Shown here: positions 16,247 through 25,223 of the stretch, piece after piece
How the letters are laid out: the number at the start of each line of letters is the position of its first letter
Numbering within the stretch: position 1 is the first letter of the stretch
Origin: JAGUYA01 sp043802425
GTDB lineage: Bacteria > Omnitrophota > Gorgyraeia > Gygaellales > Profunditerraquicolaceae
DNA: 50,014 nt
NCBI GenBank assembly: GCA_043802425.1
Contig: JAZDLA010000013.1
Coordinates: forward strand, 1 to 50,014
Direction of reading: 5' to 3'
Made by a program: the position numbers and the translations under genes
The notes under the pieces: generated by a model
What the model was told of the DNA's origin: nothing
The model's input: the letters and a program-made list of their open reading frames with translations, nothing else
Database searches by the model: none

Positions 16247-17407
16247 ATGTTTAAAATATCCAAGAAATTAGAAGACTTGCCACCGTATTTGTTTGTAGAA
16301 ATTGATAGGGCAAAGAGGAAAGCCAGGCAGGAAGGCCGGGATATTATTGATTTAGGGATAGGTGATCCTGACCAGCCTACGCCCAACCACATTATTGATA
16401 AACTCTATCAGGCAGTATGCGACCCATCTACGCATCGTTATGCCTTGGACCAGGGTTTACCGGGTTTACGTCAAGCCATTGCCAACTGGTATAAAAACCG
16501 TTTCCAGATAAAACTTGATGCGGAAAAAGAAATTTTGCCTTTGATCGGTTCAAAAGAGGGGATCGCCCACTTTCCTTTAGCATTTTTGAATGAAGGCGAC
16601 TATGCGCTTATACCTGATCCTTGTTATCCGCCGTATAAAGGTGGCACCATCTTTGCCGGAGGAAGGCCATATATTATGCCGCTTAAAGAAGAAAATGCAT
16701 TTTTACCGGACCTTAAAAAAATCCCCTTAAACATACGTAAAAAAGCAAAATTAATCTACATCAACTATCCGAATAACCCTACTTCTGCCATAGCCAGAAG
16801 TGATTTCTATAAAGACGTGGTGGAATTTGCCCACAGGAATAAAATTATTATTATCTCAGATTTAGCCTATTCTGAGATTTGCTATGACGGCTACAAGCCG
16901 CCTAGCTTGTTAGAAACCGAAGGCGCAGAAGAGGTAGTGATAGAGTTCCATTCTCTCTCTAAAACCTATAATATGACCGGTTGGCGGGTAGGCTGGGCCT
17001 GTGGTAACGCGCAATTAGTCTGGAGTTTAGCTAAAGTAAAATCCAACATTGATTCAGGGATTTTTTCCGCAGTCCAGTTGGCAGGCATGGCTGCCCTAAT
17101 CGGGCCACAAGGCCATATCCAGCAGATCTGCCGGCTTTACCAGGAAAGACGTGATGCCTTAATCTGGGGATTGAATAGCGTAGGCCTAAAGGTAAATCCC
17201 CCTAAAGCTACTTTTTACGTCTGGATTAAAATCCCCAAAAAAACCGATTCCATAAAATTCTCGGCATTATTATTAGAGAAGGCAAATATTGTGGTTACCC
17301 CGGGTGTAGGTTTCGGTAAATGCGGCGAAGGTTACATTAGGATGGCCTTGACTGTATCCAAAGAGAAGATCCAGGAGGCTATTGAGCGTTTAAGAAAAAT
17401 TCTTTAG
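16247..17407 (+). CDS. dapL: LL-diaminopimelate aminotransferase
   Basis: A class I/II PLP aminotransferase that makes LL-diaminopimelate from tetrahydrodipicolinate and glutamate in one step, bypassing the succinyl or acetyl routes. The 386-aa protein has GIGDPDQPTPNHI (about 37-49), YALDQGLPGLRQAIANWY, YPNNPTSA, and Lys239 in SLSKTYNMTGWRVGW. The context (dapF-dapA-dapB on one side and no dapC, dapD or dapE) supports DapL over a generic aspartate aminotransferase. It starts after a 35-bp spacer rich in TAAAA words. FolK begins at the base after its stop. Confidence 0.9.
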   Translation: MFKISKKLEDLPPYLFVEIDRAKRKARQEGRDIIDLGIGDPDQPTPNHIIDKLYQAVCDPSTHRYALDQGLPGLRQAIANWYKNRFQIKLDAEKEILPLIGSKEGIAHFPLAFLNEGDYALIPDPCYPPYKGGTIFAGGRPYIMPLKEENAFLPDLKKIPLNIRKKAKLIYINYPNNPTSAIARSDFYKDVVEFAHRNKIIIISDLAYSEICYDGYKPPSLLETEGAEEVVIEFHSLSKTYNMTGWRVGWACGNAQLVWSLAKVKSNIDSGIFSAVQLAGMAALIGPQGHIQQICRLYQERRDALIWGLNSVGLKVNPPKATFYVWIKIPKKTDSIKFSALLLEKANIVVTPGVGFGKCGEGYIRMALTVSKEKIQEAIERLRKIL

Positions 17408-17806
17408 ATGGTAGCTTGTTATCTGGGAGTCGGCTCCAACTTAGGTAAGAGGAGAGAAAATATTAAAAAGGCATTGAAATATCTAGCCAGAACTAAGGGC
17501 GTCAAAATAGAAAAGAGCTCACGTATTTATGAAACTGAACCTGTCGGGGGACCTCCCCAGGGAAAATTCTTAAACGCTGCCGTAAAAATCAGAACTTCAC
17601 TTACCCCCGTAGCGCTTCTTAAAACCTTAAAAAAAATAGAGAAAGACTTAGGCCGCAGGCAATCCGTGCGTTCCGGCCCGCGCCTGATAGACCTGGATAT
17701 ATTATTTTATGGGGATAAGGTTATAAAAACAAAAAGCCTGGTAGTTCCACATCCTAAGATGTTTGAGAGAGAGTTTGTGCTTAGGCCTTTAAGAGAGATT
17801 ATATGA
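17408..17806 (+). CDS. folK: 2-amino-4-hydroxy-6-hydroxymethyldihydropteridine pyrophosphokinase
   Basis: It transfers pyrophosphate from ATP to the pterin precursor of folate. The short 132-aa enzyme has YLGVGSNLGKRRENI (about 4-18), YETEPVGGPPQGKFLNAAV (about 40-58), the metal and ATP motif GPRLIDLDILFYGD (about 93-106) and VPHPKMFEREFVLRPL. The ATG directly follows the dapL stop, and the end overlaps panC by ATGA, so the three genes are likely translated in series. Confidence 0.94.
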   Translation: MVACYLGVGSNLGKRRENIKKALKYLARTKGVKIEKSSRIYETEPVGGPPQGKFLNAAVKIRTSLTPVALLKTLKKIEKDLGRRQSVRSGPRLIDLDILFYGDKVIKTKSLVVPHPKMFEREFVLRPLREII

Positions 17807-18642
17807 AAGTTATCCGTAGCCTCAAAGAAATGGCGGATTTTTCAAGGAGCATACATTTAGAGAGACAAGCTATCGGTTTTGTTCCTACTATGGGTGCATT
17901 GCATGCCGGGCACTTAAGTCTTATTGAAGAAGCGCGCCGCCAGAATGACCGGGTGGTAGTGAGTATATTCGTTAATCCTACCCAGTTTGCACCTTGCGAA
18001 GACTATAAAAAATATCCCCGGAATCTTAAACTCGACGCGCAATTATGCAGAAGAAAAGGCGTAGATGTGATATTTTATCCTGATGCCCGACGGATGTACC
18101 CGGATAACTATAAGACATATGTGCATGTCGAAGATTTAAGCGATGCCTTATGCGGTAAGTCCCGGCCGGGGCATTTTAAAGGAGTGGTTACGGTGGTAAG
18201 TAAGCTTTTTCATATAATAGATCCTGATATTGCCTATTTTGGGCAAAAGGATGCCCAGCAGGCGATTATTATAAAAAAGATGGTTGAAGATTTAAATATG
18301 CGGGTGAAGATAAAAGTTATGCCTATAGTGCGTGATAAAAACGGCCTAGCCTTAAGTTCAAGGAATGCTTATCTAGATAAAAGCCAAAGGATAGATGCCT
18401 TGGTTTTAGGTCAAGCCTTGAATTTAGCCGGGGATTTAATTAGGCGGGGTAATAAGGATTCCTCAGATATTATCCGTAAAATGAGGCGTTTAATAGATAG
18501 AAAAAAGAGCGCCTCCATACAGTATGCATCTATTGTGGACTTAGAGAGTCTTAAGCCTATGGTTAAAATAAAGGATAAGGCCATAATTGCCTTGGCGGTT
18601 TTTATCGGTAAGACTAGATTGATCGATAATATTGTAGTATAA
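17803..18642 (+). CDS. panC: Pantothenate synthetase
   Basis: It joins pantoate and beta-alanine with ATP to give pantothenate, the coenzyme A precursor. The 279-aa protein has the nucleotide-binding VPTMGALHAGHLSLIEEA (about 27-44) with HxGH, FVNPTQFAPCEDYKKYPR, RPGHFKGVVTVVSKLF (about 122-137), YFGQKDAQQ and the late ALSSRNAYL motif. The start overlaps folK by four bases. Neither panB nor panD is in the window. Confidence 0.96.
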   Translation: MKVIRSLKEMADFSRSIHLERQAIGFVPTMGALHAGHLSLIEEARRQNDRVVVSIFVNPTQFAPCEDYKKYPRNLKLDAQLCRRKGVDVIFYPDARRMYPDNYKTYVHVEDLSDALCGKSRPGHFKGVVTVVSKLFHIIDPDIAYFGQKDAQQAIIIKKMVEDLNMRVKIKVMPIVRDKNGLALSSRNAYLDKSQRIDALVLGQALNLAGDLIRRGNKDSSDIIRKMRRLIDRKKSASIQYASIVDLESLKPMVKIKDKAIIALAVFIGKTRLIDNIVV

Positions 18643-18657
18643 CCATAATGTCTAAAG

Positions 18658-19482
18658 ATGGAAAAAAATAAAAAATTAAGAATCGGGATCGTAGGCTGCG
18701 GGGCCATAGGTTCTTCGCTGGCAAAATCTATTTTAGCTGACTTTTCTGCGCAGGCAGATTTAGCGAGCCTTTATGATCTGGAAATAGAAAAGGCCTATAA
18801 CTTATCGAGCAAGCTGAATAAAAAATTGGCCGCTTTAAATTTAGAAGACTTGATAAATAAGGTGGATTTAGTTATCGAGGCCACAAAGGCAGGGTTCAGT
18901 TTTGATATCGCCAGAAAAACGCTCTTGGCTTCCCGCGATATTATGGTTATGAGCGTCGGCGGCATTGTTAAGCAATTAGGCGAATTAGAACTTTTAGCAA
19001 AAGAGAAGGGTGTGCGCCTATTTATCCCTTCTGGAGCTATATGCGGTATTGATGGGCTTAAGGCTTTGGCCTGCGTTAAAATAAGTAAAGTTTCCCTGAC
19101 TACCCGTAAGCCCCCCCAGGCATTCCTGGGCGTACCTTATTTATTGAAGAAAAAGATACGGCTGGATAATATAACGCAGGATACGGTTATTTTTGAAGGG
19201 AGCGCATCGCAAGCCATAAGGGCTTTTCCGCAGAATATTAATGTGGCTGCGACCTTAAGCGCAGCCGGCATAGGCATAGATAATACCGTGGTGCGTATTG
19301 TAGCTTCCCCGGGTCTAACCAGGAATATCCATGAGGTAGAGATAGAATCCGAGGCAGGCAGGATTATTACGCGTACCGAAAACCTGGTCCATCCGGATAA
19401 CCCCAAGACCAGTTATTTGGCGGTACTTTCGGCGATAGCGACCCTAAAGCAGATTTTAGAGCCGATAAAAATCGGCGCATAA
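18658..19482 (+). CDS. nadX: Aspartate dehydrogenase, likely NadX
   Basis: It oxidises L-aspartate to iminoaspartate, probably the first step of NAD synthesis as an alternative to NadB. The 274-aa protein has the Rossmann motif GIVGCGAIGSSLAKSI (about 9-24), VMSVGGIVKQLGELE, the signature FIPSGAICGIDGLKAL (about 122-137), NVAATLSAAGIG and NPKTSYLAVLSAIATL. The family also includes archaeal aspartate dehydrogenases of uncertain physiological role. No nadA or nadC is present here to confirm. It ends the enzyme part of the operon. Confidence 0.87.
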   Translation: MEKNKKLRIGIVGCGAIGSSLAKSILADFSAQADLASLYDLEIEKAYNLSSKLNKKLAALNLEDLINKVDLVIEATKAGFSFDIARKTLLASRDIMVMSVGGIVKQLGELELLAKEKGVRLFIPSGAICGIDGLKALACVKISKVSLTTRKPPQAFLGVPYLLKKKIRLDNITQDTVIFEGSASQAIRAFPQNINVAATLSAAGIGIDNTVVRIVASPGLTRNIHEVEIESEAGRIITRTENLVHPDNPKTSYLAVLSAIATLKQILEPIKIGA

Positions 19483-19514
19483 CAAAAATAAGATAGAAAG
19501 GGGGTGAATAAGTT

Positions 19515-19754
19515 ATGGCAGAGAAAGTAGCGAAGCTAGGAATAAAGAGGCAGAAAGGTTGTCTCTACTATGTTGACAAGGGCGGCGATGTTTCTTGCGC
19601 CAAGATGGCTAGAGGCAAGAAAAAAGGCGGTAGCCCTAAGAAAGTGGTAAAATGTGGTATCAAGAGGAAGAAGGGATACCTCTATTTTATCGATAAGAAA
19701 GGCGATGTCTCTTGCGCTAAGATGAAGAGAGGCGGCAAGAAGAAAAAAAGATAA
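19515..19754 (+). CDS. Small lysine-rich protein made of two tandem repeats
   Basis: A 79-aa, very basic protein with an excellent GAAAGGGGGTG site. It is two copies of one unit of about 36 residues: residues about 7-40 (LGIKRQKGCLYYVDKGGDVS and a basic tail) and about 44-79 (CGIKRKKGYLYFIDKKGDVS and a basic tail). Each unit ends in SCAKM and a Gly/Lys-rich stretch. It has no signal peptide or TM segment. The basic tails suggest binding to RNA, DNA or ribosomes, but I do not recognise a named family. It is the last gene before the terminator of the arg-dap operon. Confidence 0.8.
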   Translation: MAEKVAKLGIKRQKGCLYYVDKGGDVSCAKMARGKKKGGSPKKVVKCGIKRKKGYLYFIDKKGDVSCAKMKRGGKKKKR

Positions 19755-19768
19755 GCGCCTTAAAAGTG

Positions 19769-19870
19769 AGCCCCTGTAAGGTTTTCATCTCTAATTTGCC
19801 CGGTTAGAATTTTGTTGTCTTGTATCTAAATTCGGCATTTCTAACAGGGTTTACAGGGGCTTTCTTTTTT
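19769..19870 (+). terminator. Long-loop hairpin terminator between small basic gene and uvrA
   Basis: AGCCCCTGTAA (19769-19779) pairs perfectly with TTACAGGGGCT (19851-19861), followed by a T-rich run (19861-19870). The loop of about 70 nt has its own stem, GTTAGAA (19803-19809)/TTCTAAC (about 19838-19844). The 3' arm also holds the -35 box of the uvrA promoter. Confidence 0.7.
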
Positions 19871-19878
19871 GATATAAT
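19850..19878 (+). promoter_or_regulatory. uvrA sigma-70 promoter, leaderless
   Basis: TTTACA (19850-19855), exactly 17 bp, then consensus TATAAT (19873-19878). The uvrA ATG at 19888 is 9 bases further, the same spacing as for rplM, so the mRNA would start about 2-5 bases from the start codon. No SOS LexA-type operator was recognised. Confidence 0.75.
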
Positions 19879-19887
19879 TCATATTCT

Positions 19888-22695
19888 ATGGAAGACGCTA
19901 TTATTATCAGGGGTGCTAAAGAGCATAACCTGAAAAATATAAATTTAAAACTACCGCGTAATAAACTTATTGTTATTACCGGCCTCTCCGGTTCGGGTAA
20001 ATCCAGCCTTGCCTTCGATACTATCTATGCCGAAGGCCAAAGGCGCTATGTAGAAAGCCTCTCCAGCTACGCCCGCCAGTTCTTAGAGCAGTTACAAAAG
20101 CCCGATGTCGAATATATAGAGGGCTTATCCCCAGCCATCGCTATCGAGCAAAGGACAGCCGGCGGTAACCCCCGCTCTACCGTAGGAACCCAGACTGAGA
20201 TTTACGATTATTTAAGGATCATTTTTGCGCGTATCGGCGAAGTAGCCTGTTATCAATGCGGCCAATCCATACAAAGACAGAGTGCCCAGGAAATAGTAGA
20301 AAGGATCATGGGTTTACCGCAAGGTTCGGATATCCAGATATTAGCACCCCTGGTGCGCGGCAGAAAAGGGGAATATAAAGATATATTTGGTCAAATTCAA
20401 AAAGCAGGATTTGTGCGCGTACGTATTGACGGAAAAATTCATGAGTTGCCTCAAAAGGTCAAGCTTAAAAAATATAATATCCATAATATTGAAGTAGTGG
20501 TGGATAGGCTCATTGTAAAGCCGCAAGCTAAGGGTAGGCTTACGGATTCCGTAGAGACAGCGCTGAAGGTGGGTAAGGGTATCGTAATTATCCTGTTTAA
20601 TAAAAGACAGACGGATAAACAGGCGGAATTGGTTTTTAGCGAACAGTATGCCTGCGCAAAATGCGGTATCAACTATTCTGAGGTTGAGCCGCGTATGTTT
20701 TCTTTTAATTCTCCGTATGGGGCTTGTCCCGATTGCCACGGATTGGGCACGAAGCTTGAATTTGATCCGGATTTAGTCATCCCCGATAAGAATAAATCCA
20801 TAAACGCAGGGGCAATTGAGGCTTGGAAGAGGGGTGGTAAGGGGTATATCCTTTATTATCGCTGGCTCATCCGTGAATTAGCTCACGAAATGGATTTTGA
20901 CCTAGATATACCGTTTAAAAAATTAAACAAAGAAATACAAAAGGCGATACTTTATGGAACTGACGTGGATGTCAACGGTAAACCTTTTGAAGGGATAATC
21001 CCGCACTTAGAAAGACTTTTTCGCCAGACAGAGAGCGACTATTTAAAAGAAGAGATTTCCCGGTTTATGTCTAGCCTGCCCTGTCCGATCTGTCTTGGCG
21101 CTAGGCTTAAGAAAGAAAGTTTAGCGGTAAAAATTAACGGTAAAAATATCTGGGAGGTAACTGAAGAGTCGATAAAAGAAGCGCACAGTTTTTTTAGCAA
21201 ATTAAAATTAACCCAAAGGCAAAGGACTATTGCCCGCCAGGCCTTGAAGGAAATAACCCAAAGGCTAGAGTTCTGTATTGATGTGGGTTTAGATTACATT
21301 ACCTTAAATAGAAAGAGCTCTACCCTTTCAGGAGGAGAAGCGCAGCGTATCCGCTTGGCTACACAGGTTGGTTCAGGTTTAGTGGGGGTATTATACATAT
21401 TAGACGAACCCAGCATCGGTCTGCATCAAAAGGATAATGCCAAACTAATTTCCACGCTAAAGGCCTTAAGGGATCTGGGTAATACTTTAATCGTGGTAGA
21501 GCACGATGAGGCTACGATCCTTTGCGCAGATTATATTGTCGATTTAGGCCCGGGTGCAGGCAGGCACGGCGGAGAAATAGTTTTTTGTGGCAATAAAGAA
21601 GATCTATTGAAGCATTCCGATTCTTTGACCGCGAAGTATCTTAGGAGGGAATTAGAGGTATGTAGAGTTATACAGAGAAGGCCTTGGCGTAAGAGAAAAT
21701 TCTTAGAGGTAAAAGGTGCCAGAGAGCATAACTTAAAAAATACAGACGTAAAGTTTCCTTTAGGCGTCTTTATCTGCGTTACCGGAGTATCCGGCTCAGG
21801 TAAATCCACCCTTATTGACGAAATATTGTATCGTAGCCTTGCGCAAAAATTATATAAATCTAAAGAAAAACCCGGACTCCATCAGAAGATTACCGGCATA
21901 GAATATATTGATAAAGTTATTGTAGTTGATCAGTCCCCTATAGGTAGGACACCGCGTTCAAACCCCGTTACCTATACCGGAGTTTTTAGTCATATCAGGG
22001 ACATATTCAGCAAGCTTCCCGAAGCGCGCATAAAAGGATATAGGCCCGGCAGGTTTTCTTTTAATGTCAAAGGCGGCCGCTGTGAGGCCTGCGCGGGCGA
22101 CGGCATTAAGAAGATAGAGATGCATTTTCTTCCCGATGTCTACGTAAAATGCGATGTCTGTAAAGGCAGGCGTTTTAATGAAGCTACTCTAGAAGTCAAG
22201 TACAAAGGTAAAACCATCGCTGATATTTTAGATATGACGGTAGAAGAGGCGCTGGATTTGTTTGTGAATATCCCTAAAATCAGGAATATACTTAACTATA
22301 TCTATGATGTAGGTTTAGGCTATATTCAGCTGGGCCAGGCCGCAACCACATTATCAGGCGGTGAGGCACAACGCGTAAAACTCTCAGCAGAGTTAAGCAA
22401 GCGCTCTACGGGTCGAACCCTTTATCTTTTGGATGAACCGACTACGGGTTTACATTTTGCGGATGTAGATAAACTTCTTTCGGTACTTCAGAGGTTAGTA
22501 GATAAGGGTAACACCGTTTGTGTGATTGAACATAATTTAGAAGTAATAAAATGCGCTGACTATATTATTGATTTAGGCCCTGAAGGTGGAGACGCAGGGG
22601 GAGAGGTTGTCGCTACTGGTAGCCCCGAAGAATTACTTGATAATAAAAAGTCGTATACAGCGCTATTTTTAAGAAAGATATTGAATAATAAATAG
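19888..22695 (+). CDS. uvrA: Excinuclease ABC subunit A
   Basis: The damage-recognition ATPase of nucleotide excision repair. The 935-aa protein has two ABC cassettes: Walker A GLSGSGKSS (about 32-40) and GVSGSGKST (about 633-641). It has ABC signatures LSGGEAQRIRLA and LSGGEAQRVKLS and Walker B LYILDEPSIGLH and LYLLDEPTTGLH. Three zinc-binding Cys clusters are visible (CYQCG near 116, CAKCG with CPDC near 253-285, and CEAC with CDVC near 732-756). Full length. The MEDAIIIRGAKEHNLKNI start matches the family, so the start is secure although no ribosome binding site precedes it. Confidence 0.97.
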   Translation: MEDAIIIRGAKEHNLKNINLKLPRNKLIVITGLSGSGKSSLAFDTIYAEGQRRYVESLSSYARQFLEQLQKPDVEYIEGLSPAIAIEQRTAGGNPRSTVGTQTEIYDYLRIIFARIGEVACYQCGQSIQRQSAQEIVERIMGLPQGSDIQILAPLVRGRKGEYKDIFGQIQKAGFVRVRIDGKIHELPQKVKLKKYNIHNIEVVVDRLIVKPQAKGRLTDSVETALKVGKGIVIILFNKRQTDKQAELVFSEQYACAKCGINYSEVEPRMFSFNSPYGACPDCHGLGTKLEFDPDLVIPDKNKSINAGAIEAWKRGGKGYILYYRWLIRELAHEMDFDLDIPFKKLNKEIQKAILYGTDVDVNGKPFEGIIPHLERLFRQTESDYLKEEISRFMSSLPCPICLGARLKKESLAVKINGKNIWEVTEESIKEAHSFFSKLKLTQRQRTIARQALKEITQRLEFCIDVGLDYITLNRKSSTLSGGEAQRIRLATQVGSGLVGVLYILDEPSIGLHQKDNAKLISTLKALRDLGNTLIVVEHDEATILCADYIVDLGPGAGRHGGEIVFCGNKEDLLKHSDSLTAKYLRRELEVCRVIQRRPWRKRKFLEVKGAREHNLKNTDVKFPLGVFICVTGVSGSGKSTLIDEILYRSLAQKLYKSKEKPGLHQKITGIEYIDKVIVVDQSPIGRTPRSNPVTYTGVFSHIRDIFSKLPEARIKGYRPGRFSFNVKGGRCEACAGDGIKKIEMHFLPDVYVKCDVCKGRRFNEATLEVKYKGKTIADILDMTVEEALDLFVNIPKIRNILNYIYDVGLGYIQLGQAATTLSGGEAQRVKLSAELSKRSTGRTLYLLDEPTTGLHFADVDKLLSVLQRLVDKGNTVCVIEHNLEVIKCADYIIDLGPEGGDAGGEVVATGSPEELLDNKKSYTALFLRKILNNK

Positions 22696-22718
22696 ACAGA
22701 TGGTATAGTGGAATTGAA

Positions 22719-25208
22719 ATGAAAAATCTCAGAATGAAATTTTTAACAACCCTCATATTTTTATTATTTATTACTAGTTACGAGTTACGAGTTACTAGTT
22801 ACGAGTTATCTGCCCAGGAGTCATCCAAAGAAGAAGAGGCGCTCTTCGTGGCGGAAAAGGCATTTGAGGACGCCTTCTATGATGTAGCCTTAGGGCTATT
22901 TGACCGTTTCTTAAAGAATTATCCCGCTTCCCCCAAGACAGCACAGGTTAATCTTTTAATCGGCCAATGTTATTTCCAGCAGAGCAGGTTTCTGGAGGCC
23001 TTAACGAAATTCGAAGGATTATTAAACCAACCTTCTGCCCAGAACATTAAAGACGAAATCCTCTATTGGATTGCCGAGGTGCATTTTAAAGGCAACAATT
23101 TTTCAAAGGCCGGTCAGTATTATAAGATGATCGCTGAGGGATTCCCGAAGTCCCCTTATTCTGTATATGCCTATTATTCATTAGGCTGGTGTTTATTCCA
23201 GGAGGGAGAGTTTGCTGGGGCGATGAAATATTTTAAGATCGTGCAGGAAAAATTTCCCCAGGAACCACAGGCGCAGGATTCTGCATTTAAGATAGTGGAG
23301 TGCCTGTATAACTTAAAAGACTATACCGGCACAAAAGATAAGCTAAGGCTGTATTTAACTTCCTATCCTAAGGATACCGCGCGTATCTTATACCTATATT
23401 TTTATCTGGCTGAGGCAGATTATTATTTGGACAATTTCCGGGAGGCTATTGAGGAGTATTCTAAGGTTTTAGAAAATACTAATGATGAAAAAATACAAGC
23501 GGTATCCAGATTAGGTATTGGATGGTCTTATCTTAAATTAAAGCAATACAAAGAAGCTCAGGGTGTGTTTTCGGGGATTAAGCCCGATATGTTAGAAAAG
23601 AAGGGGCGGGATACCTTACTGTTAGGCAAGGCGCTAGTGTCTTCAGAGACAAAGGCATTCGCCGAAGCAAAGAATATGTACGAAGAGTTAATAAAGACAT
23701 CTTCTGATCCGCTGACTTTAACCCAGGGGTATCTGGGCAAGGCTGAGGTTCTCTATAATATCGCGGAATATAAAGAGGCGATAAAAGTATACGAAGAAGC
23801 CTTAAGCAAGGTTAGGGAGGCCATTTCTCAGGAGAGCATTGATAAGTTGCATTATGGCCTGGCCTGGTCTTTTTTAAAAGACGGGGAATTCAAGAAAGCG
23901 ATAGATGAGTTCCGTAAGATTGTCAAGCAAAGCGAAGACAAAATAGTAAAGGTTGCTGCGCTCTGCCAGATAGGAGATGCCTACCAGGATTCCGGAGAGT
24001 ACACCAAGGCAATGGAAGCATACGATAGCATATTAAAAGATTACCCGGACACCCTATATAACGATTACGTGCAATACCAGTTGGGTAATACGTTACTGAA
24101 GACCTCAAATTATGACGGTGCGATTATGGCTTTTCAGAATCTGAAGAGTCGTTTCCCGGCCTCGAAACTCCTAGACGATGCTTCCTATGCCCTGGGCATA
24201 ACCTATTTTCAGAAACAGGACTATAAATCCAGCAAGGAAATCTTTGAGAAATTTCAGGATGAATTTAAAGAGAGTAACTTAAGGTCCCAGAGCGTATATC
24301 TCTTAGGGAGCAGCCTCTATAACTTAGGCGACTTCACCCAAGCTATAGAGGTATTTAAGAATATCGTCAGGGATTATGGTCAAGATACCGAACTCCTTCA
24401 GAAGGCGGAATACGAGATAGCGGATTGTTATTACCAGATGGGTGATGAAAAAGAGGCTATGGCCAGATTCGGGACCTTGCGTTCTAAATATCCTGACTCC
24501 AGGCTTACCGCAGAGGTAATGTGGTGGCTGGGAGAATATTATTACAGGCATAATGATTTAAGTTTGGCGCGCAGGTATTTTTCATCCCTTATACAGGATT
24601 TCTCCAAGAGCAATTTAATCCCCGATGCCTACTATGCATTGGCTTCGACTTTTGCGGAAGAACTTAAATATGAAGAGGCCATCGACAACTTTAGGAAAGT
24701 AATTGGATTGGGCAGGTCTGATCTTGCCGGTACGGCGAGCATCGCAATGGCCGATATCTACGCTAGGCAGGAAAAAACTGATTTAGCTCTTCAGGTCTAT
24801 AAAGATACGACGGAGGAATACCCTAATTTGATCAGCCTTATTTATCCTAAGATTGCAGATCTCTATCGTAAGATTGGCAATTATAGCCAAGCCATAAGTT
24901 TCTATCGCCAGGGCATGAGCGTAGTTCCGGCAAGAGAAATGGCCAATGTTCAATTTAAAATAGCGGAGACCCTACAAGCGCAGGGTGAGTACGCTGAGGC
25001 AACCGAGGAATACATGAAGGTTACTTATCTTTATGCGGAAAATAACGATTTAGCGGTGAAGTCGCTTTTAAGGGTAGCGGCAATCTATGAAAATAAGGAG
25101 AATTTTAAAGAAGCCGTCAGTATTTATAAAAGAATTAAGGCCATGAATGTGAAAGAGGCCAAATATGCGCAGGAACGCATTGATTGGATAAAGGAACACG
25201 CTAAATAA
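22719..25208 (+). CDS. Exported tetratricopeptide-repeat protein
   Basis: An 829-aa periplasmic or outer-membrane-associated TPR protein. A signal-like N-terminus (FLTTLIFLLFITS) is followed by SYELRVTSYELSAQ, which is encoded by five ACTAGTT/ACGAGTT heptamers (22773-22807). Cleavage is probably near that segment. From about residue 45 onward there are roughly twenty degenerate TPR units with spacings of about 35 residues, for example FDRFLKNYPASPKTAQVNLLIGQCYFQQ. The first half resembles CpoB/YbgF and BamD-type TPRs. It directly precedes TolQ/TolR-like genes, so a role in an envelope energised complex is likely. The start could also be at MKF five codons later. Confidence 0.85.
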   Translation: MKNLRMKFLTTLIFLLFITSYELRVTSYELSAQESSKEEEALFVAEKAFEDAFYDVALGLFDRFLKNYPASPKTAQVNLLIGQCYFQQSRFLEALTKFEGLLNQPSAQNIKDEILYWIAEVHFKGNNFSKAGQYYKMIAEGFPKSPYSVYAYYSLGWCLFQEGEFAGAMKYFKIVQEKFPQEPQAQDSAFKIVECLYNLKDYTGTKDKLRLYLTSYPKDTARILYLYFYLAEADYYLDNFREAIEEYSKVLENTNDEKIQAVSRLGIGWSYLKLKQYKEAQGVFSGIKPDMLEKKGRDTLLLGKALVSSETKAFAEAKNMYEELIKTSSDPLTLTQGYLGKAEVLYNIAEYKEAIKVYEEALSKVREAISQESIDKLHYGLAWSFLKDGEFKKAIDEFRKIVKQSEDKIVKVAALCQIGDAYQDSGEYTKAMEAYDSILKDYPDTLYNDYVQYQLGNTLLKTSNYDGAIMAFQNLKSRFPASKLLDDASYALGITYFQKQDYKSSKEIFEKFQDEFKESNLRSQSVYLLGSSLYNLGDFTQAIEVFKNIVRDYGQDTELLQKAEYEIADCYYQMGDEKEAMARFGTLRSKYPDSRLTAEVMWWLGEYYYRHNDLSLARRYFSSLIQDFSKSNLIPDAYYALASTFAEELKYEEAIDNFRKVIGLGRSDLAGTASIAMADIYARQEKTDLALQVYKDTTEEYPNLISLIYPKIADLYRKIGNYSQAISFYRQGMSVVPAREMANVQFKIAETLQAQGEYAEATEEYMKVTYLYAENNDLAVKSLLRVAAIYENKENFKEAVSIYKRIKAMNVKEAKYAQERIDWIKEHAK
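22773..22807 (+). repeat. Heptamer tandem repeat within a signal peptide region
   Basis: Five perfect heptamers: ACTAGTT, ACGAGTT, ACGAGTT, ACTAGTT, ACGAGTT. They are the reverse complement of the words found near argB and argG, here translated as TSYELRVTSYEL. Confidence 0.9.
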
Positions 25209-25223
25209 AAAAAGGAGGAATAA

